This document shows, in pieces, positions 53,862 through 62,805 of a stretch of 64,000 bases of DNA; position 1 is the first letter of the stretch; each line of letters starts with the position of its first letter. The stretch comes from Bacillus massilinigeriensis (GTDB lineage Bacteria; Bacillota; Bacilli; Bacillales; Cytobacillaceae). The translations under genes were made by a program, and so were the position numbers. Below the pieces are notes generated by a model. The model was not told where the DNA came from, made no database searches, and was given only the letters and a program-made list of their open reading frames with translations. The stretch spans positions 3,593,719-3,657,718 of the forward strand of contig NZ_LT630337.1 in assembly GCF_900117315.1 (NCBI RefSeq). The letters are read 5' to 3'.

Positions 53862-54101
53862 CTAATGGGCTACCGAATACAATCGCTGTTCTAGAGAATG
53901 AACTTCCCTTTTCAGGTCATTTAATTGATTGCTCAACTTGTCAATTTCTAATGGTGTAAGTTTATGGTCACGGGCATATTCAGCTAGTTCTTTCATTTCG
54001 TGAAGCTTTTCCTCTATCTCTTCTAAGATACCATCTTGCTTTCTGCACCATTCGAGCTGTTCTTCCAGGAACCTTTTCTGCTCTTGCTGATCTTTATCCA
54101 T
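53862..54101 (-). CDS. Hypothetical coiled-coil protein downstream of flagellin
   Basis: 79 residues, strongly charged and helical (LEQLEWCRKQDGILEEIEEK and LNDLKREVHSLEQRLYSVAH), probably a coiled coil. Not recognised. Start ATG 54101 behind AGGAGATG. It forms a pair with yjfB, 22 bases upstream of it, and both follow the flagellin terminator. Confidence 0.75.
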   Translation of the reverse strand: MDKDQQEQKRFLEEQLEWCRKQDGILEEIEEKLHEMKELAEYARDHKLTPLEIDKLSNQLNDLKREVHSLEQRLYSVAH

Positions 54102-54141
54102 TCGTCATCTCCTATCGAACAGCCTATTTACCTCTTTATAT

Positions 54142-54174
54142 GAAAAGAGACCCTAGTAAAACTAGAGCCTCTTT
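54142..54174 (-). terminator. Terminator of the intact flagellin gene
   Basis: GAGGCTCTAGT / ACTAGGGTCTC with a TTT loop and a following TTTTC on the minus strand. The core CTAGTAAAACTAG is shared with the terminator at 45678. Confidence 0.75.
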
Positions 54175-54185
54175 CATATCTAAAA

Positions 54186-57100
54186 TTAACGAAGAAGTTG
54201 TAGAACTCCTTGTGGTTGTTGGTTAGCTTGAGCAAGCATTGCTTGAGCAGCTTGACTAAGAATAGAGTTCTTAGTTTGAGTCATCATTTCTTTCGCCATC
54301 GTGCGAACATTTGCTTTCACAAATGACCAGACTATATCTTCACCCTCTAGCAATCCAGTAGGGGTCGGGCACTTCGGATTCACAATGCTGATGACCATTG
54401 TTTCACCTATGGATTTCATCATCATAGCTTTCGCCTTAGATGGTCTATCCTAGTCGTTGAACCTTCTCCACTCTTTCGAGACAGGAGCTTGGCTGCTGAT
54501 TGCCCAAATCTTTCTTCTTTTTCGCCCTTCACATTTGCCGTTTCCAGCTCCGTTGTGGGGAAGAAAGCTCTAAGGGGTTTCCAGCAATTCACCCGATTAT
54601 AATCACTAGCCGTTACCAGCTAGGACGACTGTGCTTGTCACTGCTTACGCAGCTAAAGCATAATCTACGTCACGGATACGAGACTCAGCAGCTGTTAAGT
54701 TTTCAGAAGAAGTACCTAGGTTATTGATTGTGTGCTCTAAACGGTTTTGGAATGAACCCAATTTAGAACGTTCTCCTGAAACCTTAGCAATTGCTTCATC
54801 TAATACTGCAACTGCAGCAGTTGCTTTCTCAGCGGAACTTACATCAAGGGCTTTTTCAACACCTTTACTATTAGTACCGTCCGTTACTTCGTTACCTGAG
54901 ATATATGACGCTTTAATAGAATTTCCTTGACCATCTACTACAGTCTTTTCAGCACCTGTTGTTGAAGAAATTTCAAGTGCTTTTGAACGCATATCAGAAA
55001 TATCTACGCTCATAAATTGACCAGCATTAGCTCCAATTTGGAATTTTAAACCTTGGTCAACAGCATTAGATCCTGTAATATTTTGTGCGCCTTGATCAGT
55101 TGTTAATTTTAAAGTTTTCGCTAAGTCATCTGCCGCAATTGAAACTGATCCGTCTGTTCCTTCAGAACCAGAAGCAATTTCAAATTTACCATCAACGAAG
55201 CTTACAGTAGCATTTGCTAAATCTGCGTGTGCAGCTCTAATTTGAGTTTGAAGGTCAGACGCTAAACCACCAGGAGTATACGAACCTTCAGTCAAACTAA
55301 TATTAACTGTATGAGTATCAATAGTAAGTGTACCAGTGTTATTAGCATTTTGACCTTGTTCTAATGTTGCGGAACCTAATCCTAATGCGGAAGAAGCACT
55401 TCCTGTAATAGCTCCAATTGTGCTTCCATCACCTGTTAAACTATTAGTGATTACAAGTTTATTATTATCAAAAGATGCCACAGCATTACCTGCTCCAAAC
55501 GCTGCATCTAGCTTTCCATTAAGATCATTTAAGAAAGTAGTTTGATCACCAGCATTTGTTAAATTATAGTTACCGTCTGCTAGAGTAACGGACTTCGTTA
55601 CTCCACCAATGGTAAGAGATAACTCATTGTTTCCTGAACCTTCTGTTCCTGTTGTAAAGCTTGTACCTACTAACGCAGCAGCCCCGCCACCATCAACAGT
55701 GAACGTATCAGAACTATTTGCAGTAGTAAATTGAATCTTATTATTAGAATCAAATCCAACTGTTACTGAAGCAAAGTCTCCACCTAGAGCTTGAATTTTC
55801 GATTGGATATTAGCTGCGAAATCATCCGCCCCATCATTACCGCCAGCACTATAATCTGCAAGATCAAGAGCTACCGTTTTTGTGTCTCCATTCAACGTAA
55901 CAGTCAATTGATTATTCTCTGCACCTTGTGTATATGATGCATTTGCTCCATCAAGTCCAAGAGCTTCAGCAGCACTACCAGAAATATCAGTAATTGTACT
56001 TGAAGTACCTATAGCAGTATTTGTTAATACTAACTTATCATCACTATCAAAACTTGCTGTTACATTTCCTGTACCAAATGCAGTGTTAAGTTTAGCTTGA
56101 AGATCTGTAATAAATTCATCTTGATCATTTCCTGCAGCGCCACTTTGTGTAAAATCATATGTAGCATCAGCTAATGTGATTGTTTTTTCTACACCACTAA
56201 CATTTAATGTTAATTTATTATTCGCTGTCTTAGTTGCAGTGTCTAATGTATCAGTTGAAGCTGCAAGTAAGTGCTTCTCAACTAGACCTCCACCATTTAC
56301 AGCAAAAGTATTCCCAGTGTTAGTAGTAGTAGACGCATTAATACTGATTTTACCATCTGAACCTAAAGCTACAGTAATATCATTTACTTTTGCTAAGTTG
56401 CCATCTGCAGCAGTTGTTACAGCTGTTCGCATAGCACTTTGTAAATCTGATGCAAACTTAGCTGCACCATTACCTGTACTACCATCATAGTCGTTAACAC
56501 CGAGTGTTGCAGTATAAGTATTTCCATTAAATGTAAACTGAATTTCATTATCTGCAACAGTTACAGTTGGACCAACTATTTCAGTAGCTACACTAGCGAC
56601 AGTAGTATAGGTTTTCGTTCCAGTAGTTGATATACCAGAGAAAGAAGAAATCTCTGCAGATCCCGTACGAGCAGCACCACTTACAGTTGCAGCTGTCAAT
56701 TTAACATTTGGACCACTATTATCCGCCGTAGGGTTAGCATATGCCTTATCTCCCGTTACGGTCTTACCACCAACTTCCGAAATACTAACATTTGTTAATG
56801 CAGAACCTGTAGCCTTTGCATTCTTAGCTGTATCAATAATTTCGATATTACCAGTTATAGCTCCACCACTTACTTTTGCAGTAACTGCATCTTTTACATT
56901 TAGCTCTCCACTAAGTAAGTTTTTAGTATTAAATTCTGTTGTATTACCAATACGATTTATTTCTGATGTTAACTGGTTCATTTCTTTTTGAATTTCGCCA
57001 CGATCTGATTCAGTATTAGTATCATTTGCCGCTTGGTTAGCAAGCTCACGCATACGTTGAAGGATGTCATGAGTTTCGTTTAATGCTCCCTCAGCAGTTT

Positions 57101-57320
57101 GAATTAAAGAAATACCGTCTTGGGCATTTTTAGAAGCTTGGTCTAAACCACGAACTTGCGAACGCATTTTTTCAGAAATTGCTAGTCCTGCCGCATCGTC
57201 ACCAGCACGGTTGATACGAAGACCCGAAGCCAATTTCTCCATTGATTTTGATTGTCCAGTTGAAGCACTGTTCAACTGACGATACGTATTCAACGCAGCA
57301 ATATTGTGATTAATTCTCAT
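54186..57320 (-). CDS. hag: Giant flagellin, split by a group I intron
   Basis: Filament protein. Exon 1 is 57320-54663 (886 codons), exon 2 is 54299-54186 (MAKEMMTQTKNSILSQAAQA to LLR); joined in frame they give 923 residues, about three times B. subtilis Hag. N-terminal D0/D1 starts MRINHNIAALNTYRQLNSAS; the expanded middle (about 170-790) contains some five repeats of the type N-x-L-x-x-x-x-x-G-x-x-K-x-x-x-L followed by AFGxGNxxASFD, of the Flagellin_IN kind, forming outer filament domains. Without splicing the protein stops after RDVDYALAA and lacks the C-terminal D0 helix needed for FliS binding and polymerisation. Start ATG 57320 behind AAGGAGG. Driven by a sigma-D promoter, with a CsrA-type leader. 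Confidence 0.92.
54300..54662 (-). ncRNA. Group I intron A in the flagellin gene, 363 nt, no ORF
   Basis: Self-splicing intron core: GAATTGCTGGAAA (P), AATCAGCAGCCAAGC (Q), GTTCAACGACTAG (R), AAGATATAGTC (S), giving P4 and P7. P1: exon GAT and intron TATGCTT pair with AAGCACAGTC, with U-G at the splice point after 54663. The intron ends in G at 54300 directly before ATGGCG. P2 TAGC/GCTA and a 3' hairpin CATTTG/CAAATG differ from introns C and B by compensated changes. Without it the reading frame and the conserved flagellin sequence RDVD-MAKEMM are restored exactly. Confidence 0.94.
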
Positions 57321-57328
57321 TATTATTT

Positions 57329-57358
57329 CCTCCTTGAAATTTACCCACATCCATGTGG
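57329..57358 (-). promoter_or_regulatory. CsrA-binding leader of hag
   Basis: The mRNA leader contains a hairpin CCACAT-GG-ATGTGG (57345-57358) presenting ATGGA in its loop, and the Shine-Dalgarno AAGGAGG (57329-57336) 13 bases downstream contains AAGGA. Two ANGGA motifs, one in a loop and one on the ribosome site, are the known CsrA repression arrangement of the hag leader in B. subtilis; csrA and fliW are encoded just upstream. Confidence 0.8.
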
Positions 57359-57372
57359 AATTTTTTATAGTT

Positions 57373-57398
57373 ACAACAACGTCGGCCGCCGTTGTTGT
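57373..57398 (-). promoter_or_regulatory. Strong hairpin in the hag leader
   Basis: ACAACAACG / CGTTGTTGT, perfect 9-bp stem around GCGGCCGA, located between the sigma-D promoter and the CsrA hairpin. Probably stabilises the abundant hag mRNA at its 5' end. Confidence 0.6.
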
Positions 57399-57412
57399 GT
57401 TCTACATTATTA

Positions 57413-57438
57413 ATATCGGCAAATAAATGTATTGTTTA
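57413..57438 (-). promoter_or_regulatory. Sigma-D promoter of hag
   Basis: TAAA (57438-57435), 14 bases, then GCCGATAT (57420-57413), an almost ideal sigma-D promoter (TAAA-N15-GCCGATAT), about 95 bp upstream of the start codon. Confidence 0.85.
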
Positions 57439-57476
57439 ATAGTTTTTTAAATAATATTTTTATTACCTAATAATAA

Positions 57477-57511
57477 CAAAAGACCCTCAACTCAATAGAT
57501 GAAGGTCTTTT
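57477..57511 (-). terminator. Terminator of the csrA operon
   Basis: AAAAGACC / GGTCTTTT stem with inner pairing, T-run on the minus strand, between csrA and the hag promoter. Confidence 0.8.
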
Positions 57512-57556
57512 AATTAAATTATTTTCACTTAATATTCATGCAGGTTTTATCTATTC

Positions 57557-57775
57557 CTACCTTTTAAACAGTTTCTTTATGGCATCCTCATTTAATTTTA
57601 CCGCCTTACTATTTTCCTCTTGTATAGACAAATAAATTTCTTTTCGGAAAATATCAATGTTATCCGGTGCTTGGATCCCGATTTTTACCTGATCTCCATC
57701 TACCTCAACAACCGTAATCTCTATATCCTGGCCAATCATGATGGATTCGTTCTTCTTCCTCGATAAAATCAGCAT
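57557..57775 (-). CDS. csrA: Translational regulator CsrA
   Basis: 72 residues with the CsrA start [20 protein letters not shown] and the RNA-binding strand [16 protein letters not shown]. It represses hag translation by binding the leader and is sequestered by FliW. It follows fliW after three bases. Confidence 0.97.
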   Translation of the reverse strand: MLILSRKKNESIMIGQDIEITVVEVDGDQVKIGIQAPDNIDIFRKEIYLSIQEENSKAVKLNEDAIKKLFKR

Positions 57776-57778
57776 ATT

Positions 57779-58225
57779 TTATTCCTCCATCTCGTTATGA
57801 AGGTTCATTTGAAATATTTTAGTTCTTACCTTTAACTTCTTATCATGAAGAATCATTTGTTTCCCTAGTCTTTTCGTCTGGTTGATAATAATTGGTGCTT
57901 GGAAGTTAGCAGTTGTTTCAGTTAATGGTTCCCGGACTGTTAATATGACAAAAACCGCTACATCCTTTGGTTTTTCAATCTTAAGCTTTTCTTTTACCTC
58001 ATCATCCAAATCAAAATGATAATTGGAATCATGAAGGAAAGGGTCAGCAAGTACAAAGGCGATATTCTCGTCTTTCACGGACTGCATGATAAAAAATGGT
58101 GTATCCTCCATTGGTAAAATGCAAAATTCGTGTTCATCTAAAAAGCCTGGTATTCCACTTTCAAAATGGACGGTTTCTTCTTCTTTTATACGAATTTCAC
58201 CAAAATATTTTGTTTGAATGTTCAT
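57779..58225 (-). CDS. fliW: Flagellar assembly factor FliW
   Basis: 148 residues, family segments FHSGIPGF-like (FESGIPGFLDEHEFCILPME) and FFIMQSVKDENIAFVLADPF. FliW binds flagellin or CsrA in the partner switch that couples flagellin translation to secretion. Note that a premature flagellin from unspliced mRNA would lack the C-terminal region, so the FliW loop may sense splicing too (inference). Confidence 0.95.
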   Translation of the reverse strand: MNIQTKYFGEIRIKEEETVHFESGIPGFLDEHEFCILPMEDTPFFIMQSVKDENIAFVLADPFLHDSNYHFDLDDEVKEKLKIEKPKDVAVFVILTVREPLTETTANFQAPIIINQTKRLGKQMILHDKKLKVRTKIFQMNLHNEMEE

Positions 58226-58241
58226 ACTGCAGAATCACCTT

Positions 58242-58814
58242 CTATATAGAATCGTTGAAAAGATTCGTAAAGTCGATTTTTAAGGAATTCCATTGTTCGA
58301 CATTTACATCCACTTTTCCTGGTTGGTAATCATGTATCGGCTTTTGAATCTGTGCATCAATGATTGGCTTTTGTGGTTCAACATTGATATTGACCTTGGC
58401 TGGCTCATAATTTATTTTCACACTAAAATAACTTGGTATCCAGCCGATATTAAATGGCTTCGGTTGCCTTTCGCCATTTCTTTTTGCCTGATCAGCAATC
58501 GGTTGACCGCCATTTTCGATGGCCATTAGCTCATTACCCTCTTGAGCCCTTCTAGCCACACCCTTCATGAAGTCCTCATAGCCATTTTGTGCAGCCTCTT
58601 CTACCCGTTTCGAGATATGCTTTAAATCCATATCCTCCCAAGCCTTTGTTTGGTCAATATTCAGTTTACCAGGTGTGGTCTCAATCTCCAACTTGGCTTG
58701 CGGTTGTTGAATGGATTGAATCGCTTTTGGCTGTTCAATCGTTTGTACCGGTTGCTGTGTATGTAACCCTATTTTCATAGGGGTTGATTGTAATCGAATT
58801 TGAGCTAACTCCAT
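58242..58814 (-). CDS. yviE: YviE (DUF6470 family)
   Basis: 190 residues beginning MELAQIRLQSTPMKIGLHTQ; Pro/Gln-rich, with repeated VNINVEPQKP and KVDVNVEQWN strand segments near the end. Function unknown; conserved between flgL and fliW in bacilli. Start ATG 58814 six bases behind GAGGTG. Confidence 0.85.
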   Translation of the reverse strand: MELAQIRLQSTPMKIGLHTQQPVQTIEQPKAIQSIQQPQAKLEIETTPGKLNIDQTKAWEDMDLKHISKRVEEAAQNGYEDFMKGVARRAQEGNELMAIENGGQPIADQAKRNGERQPKPFNIGWIPSYFSVKINYEPAKVNINVEPQKPIIDAQIQKPIHDYQPGKVDVNVEQWNSLKIDFTNLFNDSI

Positions 58815-58834
58815 TGAAATCACCTCTCTTAAAG

Positions 58835-58864
58835 AAAAAAGCTATCTACTAAAAAGATAGCTTA
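58835..58864 (-). terminator. Hairpin at the flgL stop
   Basis: AAGCTATCT / AGATAGCTT stem with a T-run on the minus strand; a partial terminator between flgL and yviE. Confidence 0.6.
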
Positions 58865-59758
58865 TCTTAAAAAGTCCATTAACGTTGGCTGAATCACCTT
58901 TGACCCAATGCCAAGAGCTGCACGGTACACACTCTCAGCTGTAGTAAATTCAGTCATTACCTCGGCAAAGTCAATGTCTTCATTTTTTGACAATTGATCG
59001 GTTGTGAATACTTCTTGCGTGGAGATTCGATCCTCCATGAGCTCTAATCGATTCTGTCTGGCCCCTACATTTGCTTGTTCAGCCAAAAAACGGTCTGTAT
59101 GGGAATCAATTTTTCCTAAAAAGCTATTAATTCCAGTCTGATTATCATTTTTTAAATCATCGATGAAAGTATCAAGATCTTGAAATAGGTTATTTCCTGA
59201 ACCATCTTCAAAAAGGCCTTTTCCACTTGTATTCACTGGAAGCTTAATTCCTGAAAATACCTCTATGGAGATTATCCCAGTATCATAAACTGGGGGATTT
59301 AATGGATTACCTGCTGCATCTGTTGATGGTGAAGCATTTGTCTTTGTCCCATTAAAAATATATTTTCCACCAACCTGAGTATCACCAATATTGATAAGCT
59401 GTTGTTTCAATTGTTCAACCTCTGCAGCAACAGCCTTTCTCTCATCAACAGTCATCGTTCCATTACTTGCGTTTACGGTTAGTTCCCGAATACGTTGTAA
59501 TGCGTCAACACCAAGCCCAATCGCATCATCGGTACTATCCAACCAGTTCTGCACCTCACCAATGTTTTGGCTATACTGCTCTATTCGGTTCAATTCAGTC
59601 CGATATCCCATTGCACGCATGGCTGCTACTGGATCATCAGATGGCTTATTAAATTTTCTATTTGAAGATACCTGGTCTTGCAAACGGGACATTTTTTCAT
59701 AGTTTTTACTTAAATTTCGTAGCATATTATTTGAAAGCATTGATTGGGTTACGCGCAT
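58862..59758 (-). CDS. flgL: Flagellar hook-associated protein 3 (FlgL)
   Basis: 298 residues, N-terminal MRVTQSMLSNNMLRNLSKNY and flagellin-like terminal helices. Forms the second hook-filament junction ring. Follows flgK after 14 bases. Confidence 0.95.
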   Translation of the reverse strand: MRVTQSMLSNNMLRNLSKNYEKMSRLQDQVSSNRKFNKPSDDPVAAMRAMGYRTELNRIEQYSQNIGEVQNWLDSTDDAIGLGVDALQRIRELTVNASNGTMTVDERKAVAAEVEQLKQQLINIGDTQVGGKYIFNGTKTNASPSTDAAGNPLNPPVYDTGIISIEVFSGIKLPVNTSGKGLFEDGSGNNLFQDLDTFIDDLKNDNQTGINSFLGKIDSHTDRFLAEQANVGARQNRLELMEDRISTQEVFTTDQLSKNEDIDFAEVMTEFTTAESVYRAALGIGSKVIQPTLMDFLR

Positions 59759-59772
59759 GTTTTATTCACTTC

Positions 59773-61374
59773 CTATCTTCCAACGGTTCCCATACCATTT
59801 ATAATTTTATCTAGCATTTCATCAATCATCGTAATATTTCTCGCGCTCGCATTGTAGGCATGCTGGAATTTAATTAGATTAGTCATTTCCTCATCAAGGG
59901 ATACTGCGCTTACCGATTGACGGTTCTCCTCAACGGAATCTGCAAGAATCTGTGAGTTGCTTGCATCCTTTGCCGCGCTTTGTGAGTTGACCCCTAGTTT
60001 TCCGATAATGCCAGAGTAGAAGGAATCTAGACTTCCAGTTAAATTGTTTGCAGTGATATAAGGCTGGTCAGTATATTTACTAAAGCTCTTTGTTCTTAAA
60101 TCTGCAAGGAGTTGGGCATTTCCATTATTCCCTGAATTCCCGTTGCCAAGCCCTGCTGCAAATTTTGATGGATCATCTTTAATCACATCATTCACCTTGA
60201 TGGCCTGTGCGTAATTAGTTGAAGTGGCTGGATCAAACACAAAGAAGTCTGGTGGATCTGTTTTTACAGCTGGAGGCGTCACCGCTTCTTGACCAAGCAT
60301 ATATCCTTGTTTATGAATAGCATTAAATTCATCCGCAAACGCCTTTGACATGACATTCAAATCATTAATCATTTCTGGATAATGGCCTTTTATGTCGGTG
60401 CCATCTTTATAACCATAACTTTTTATTAGCCCAGCCAACTCCCCGCCAAAATTAAACCCACTTAATTTTTTACCGCCAACAGTTACTTCCTGAATAGGTC
60501 CATTAATCGAATTAGGATCGGTATCGCCATCATTTAATTCCAGCTTGTTTGTCCCAATAATCCCTGAAGCCCTTGAAACACTGACTAAATTAATTGGAGG
60601 ATTAAAAGAACTACCGTTATCTTGAACAATTTCAATATTGTATAGCCCTTCAGCGATTTCTTTTACATCACCATAATTGATAGGCTTAACGTTTGTTACT
60701 TTAATATTGACTAATTTTGATAGATTATCGACTAACAAATCACGTTGGTCGTACAAATCATTTGGCAGGTAGCCATGTGGCTCAACCTCGGCGATTTGTT
60801 TATTCAAGCTATCAATTTGTGAAACAATCGCATTAATATTTTGTACCTTCACATTGATTTCGTTTCCGATGTCGTTTTGTACACGGGTGATAGAATTATA
60901 GTAATAATTCAAAGTATCAGCGACCATTTGTCCCGTTGAAGCGACAACATCACGAGCACCGGAGTTTTCTGTATTATTGGCAACCGTTTCGAGGGCGCTC
61001 CAGAATTTATCTAAAGTTGCTAGAAGGCCACTATCAGATGGCTCATTCATGATTTCCTCCATCTTCGTTAAGGATTCACTTAATGAGCCGTAATAACCGA
61101 CCTTATTGTTCTCTACTCGATATTGAAGGTCGAGGAAGCTTTCACGTATCCGTTGAACGGTTCCACCTTCGACCCCAGTCCCCATTTGACCAGGAATTTG
61201 TACGCGGTCGATGCCGATGGAAGGATACGGGTTGGTTGAGTTAAAGTTCACTCGTTGTCTAGAATATCCTGGAGTATTGGCGTTTGAGATATTTTGTCCG
61301 GTTGTATATAAAGCGCTCTGCTGGGTAAACATCCCACGGCGCGCGATTTCTAATCCCATAAAGGTTGAACGCAT
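59773..61374 (-). CDS. flgK: Flagellar hook-associated protein 1 (FlgK)
   Basis: 533 residues with the N-terminal GLEIARRGMFTQQSALYTTG and NISNANTPGYSRQ motif of the rod-hook family and conserved C-terminal helix VSLDEEMTNLIKFQHAYNAS. First hook-filament junction protein. Start ATG 61374 behind AGGAGG. Confidence 0.96.
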   Translation of the reverse strand: MRSTFMGLEIARRGMFTQQSALYTTGQNISNANTPGYSRQRVNFNSTNPYPSIGIDRVQIPGQMGTGVEGGTVQRIRESFLDLQYRVENNKVGYYGSLSESLTKMEEIMNEPSDSGLLATLDKFWSALETVANNTENSGARDVVASTGQMVADTLNYYYNSITRVQNDIGNEINVKVQNINAIVSQIDSLNKQIAEVEPHGYLPNDLYDQRDLLVDNLSKLVNIKVTNVKPINYGDVKEIAEGLYNIEIVQDNGSSFNPPINLVSVSRASGIIGTNKLELNDGDTDPNSINGPIQEVTVGGKKLSGFNFGGELAGLIKSYGYKDGTDIKGHYPEMINDLNVMSKAFADEFNAIHKQGYMLGQEAVTPPAVKTDPPDFFVFDPATSTNYAQAIKVNDVIKDDPSKFAAGLGNGNSGNNGNAQLLADLRTKSFSKYTDQPYITANNLTGSLDSFYSGIIGKLGVNSQSAAKDASNSQILADSVEENRQSVSAVSLDEEMTNLIKFQHAYNASARNITMIDEMLDKIINGMGTVGR

Positions 61375-61388
61375 GGTGGTTCCTCCTG

Positions 61389-61871
61389 TTAAACTCTTGA
61401 ATTAAACATTCCTTGAGTGTTTTTTGATTGCTTTTTGCTCCCAGCTGGCGGTCCATAATTAATGGAATCAGGCTGTGGATTCAATAGGTTCATGGATACA
61501 TTAACAAACTGCAGTGATTGATGAATCAGCTGCTGATTTAAAAAATTCTGTTCCTTTAGCTCAAATACTAGCTCGGAAAGTTTATTTGCGATTTCAGCTA
61601 ATCGGAACTGTTCGATTTCACTTATCCGCTCGAAGCAGTCTGTAACCGAAGGATTTTCTTGTTCAGGAACGAGGGCACATGCGGCCTGTTGCCGCTCTTT
61701 TTCCACTTTTGTAATCGCAGCGATATGTGTTTGCTCATCCTTTAATATTTGGTTGAGGGTGTCGATGTCACCTTTTTTAATAACCTCTGTTTTTTTGACA
61801 GCTATTTCATAAAGGCTTTTATGAAGCTTAAACAATTTTTCCGTTGATGCTATTAAAGACTCGGCAGACAT
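61389..61871 (-). CDS. flgN: Flagellar export chaperone FlgN
   Basis: 160 residues, helical, FlgN/YvyG family (SLYEIAVKKTEVIKKGDIDT). Chaperone of FlgK and FlgL, whose genes follow 14 bases downstream. Confidence 0.9.
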   Translation of the reverse strand: MSAESLIASTEKLFKLHKSLYEIAVKKTEVIKKGDIDTLNQILKDEQTHIAAITKVEKERQQAACALVPEQENPSVTDCFERISEIEQFRLAEIANKLSELVFELKEQNFLNQQLIHQSLQFVNVSMNLLNPQPDSINYGPPAGSKKQSKNTQGMFNSRV

Positions 61872-61888
61872 TCCGTTCCCTCACCTTC

Positions 61889-62152
61889 TTATTTAGTAAA
61901 AAAATCAATGATACTGCTTGCTACTTCATCTGTTTGAACCTTGTAGGACCCGCTTTGAACTTGGTTTTTCAATTCTTCCACTCTTGCCTGTCGTTGAACA
62001 GAAATTTGTGATACATGCTGCATTTCTTTAGCTGCAGAGGAAATTTCAATTTTATCCGTAACTTTTTGTGAAGCTTTATTCGCTGCATCCAGCTTGTTCA
62101 TTTGGCGTTTGTAAGGATTGATTCCAGACGTTCCAAAGTTGTTAATCTTCAT
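61889..62152 (-). CDS. flgM: Anti-sigma-D factor FlgM
   Basis: 87 residues, MKINNFGTSGINPYKRQMNK start and C-terminal VEELKNQVQSGSYKV segment of FlgM. Binds sigma-D until exported through the finished hook, and so gates hag and chemoreceptor transcription. Preceded by a sigma-D-like promoter. Confidence 0.93.
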   Translation of the reverse strand: MKINNFGTSGINPYKRQMNKLDAANKASQKVTDKIEISSAAKEMQHVSQISVQRQARVEELKNQVQSGSYKVQTDEVASSIIDFFTK

Positions 62153-62196
62153 GCTTTATCCCTCGCTTTCATTCCGTGCGATTCTCTATAGTATTA

Positions 62197-62224
62197 TTAT
62201 CGGATAAAAGGAAGGAAAACTTTA
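62197..62224 (-). promoter_or_regulatory. Sigma-D-like promoter of flgM
   Basis: TAAA at 62224-62221, 16 bases, TCCGATAA at 62204-62197; close to the sigma-D consensus and 45 bp upstream of flgM, as in B. subtilis. Confidence 0.6.
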
Positions 62225-62270
62225 ATATAATTTAACGATTTAGACAAAATGATGAGATAAACAAAGAAAA

Positions 62271-62299
62271 AGGGCTGTCCAAGCCTGGACTTACCCCTT
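62271..62299 (-). terminator. Terminator behind yvyF
   Basis: AGTCCA/TGGAC and AAGGGG/CCCTTT form a stem on the minus strand followed by TTTTTC. Confidence 0.65.
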
Positions 62300-62307
62300 A
62301 AATGATA

Positions 62308-62715
62308 CTACTCTCGGCCTTTATTTGAATAATACGTAGCTTGACTCAATTTCTTTTTTCGTTCCTCTTCTACATTGTGAATTTCTAGATCTTTCCGGAG
62401 AGAACCTGCACAGCTTTCGCATAGCTTTCCTTTTTGAATAATCTTGCCGCAACGATCACACGGATAACCAAGATTCGGAAAATGAGTTACTTGTAATCTG
62501 CCTGACTTAATAAATTTTAAGATTAACTCCTCTTCTACACCGGTAGCCTTTTCAATTTGCGGAATGGTTGCTGCTCTATTTTCCCGCTTTCTCATATAAT
62601 TATAAACGGTCTCGTATGCCTTTTCTTCTTCCTTCCAGCAGTTCTGGCAAATATCCCGGATGTTCGTCTTCATAAATAAATTGCCACATTTCGGACAGTT
62701 TTCGAGTTCCCCCAT
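62308..62715 (-). CDS. yvyF: Flagellar operon protein YvyF
   Basis: 135 residues with two zinc-ribbon-like cysteine sets: CPKCGNLFMKTNIRDICQNC near the N-terminus and CDRCGKIIQKGKLCESC near 95, separated by a winged-helix-like segment (RENRAATIPQIEKATGVEEE). Possible DNA-binding regulator; lies between comFC and flgM as usual. Confidence 0.9.
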   Translation of the reverse strand: MGELENCPKCGNLFMKTNIRDICQNCWKEEEKAYETVYNYMRKRENRAATIPQIEKATGVEEELILKFIKSGRLQVTHFPNLGYPCDRCGKIIQKGKLCESCAGSLRKDLEIHNVEEERKKKLSQATYYSNKGRE

Positions 62716-62805
62716 AAAAAAGTACCTCCCTATTTCGACACTTTTTTTTATTATATCGTGAAAAGAGATACGAAGAAATGAAAAATGTAGGAATTTTTAA
62801 AGACG

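Noticed and set aside
54300..54425. Frame continuing from inside intron A into exon 2, giving a 79-codon protein with a flagellin C-terminus
   Set aside because: The upstream codons lie in the intron core and have no ribosome site; the conserved splice sites explain the sequence better.
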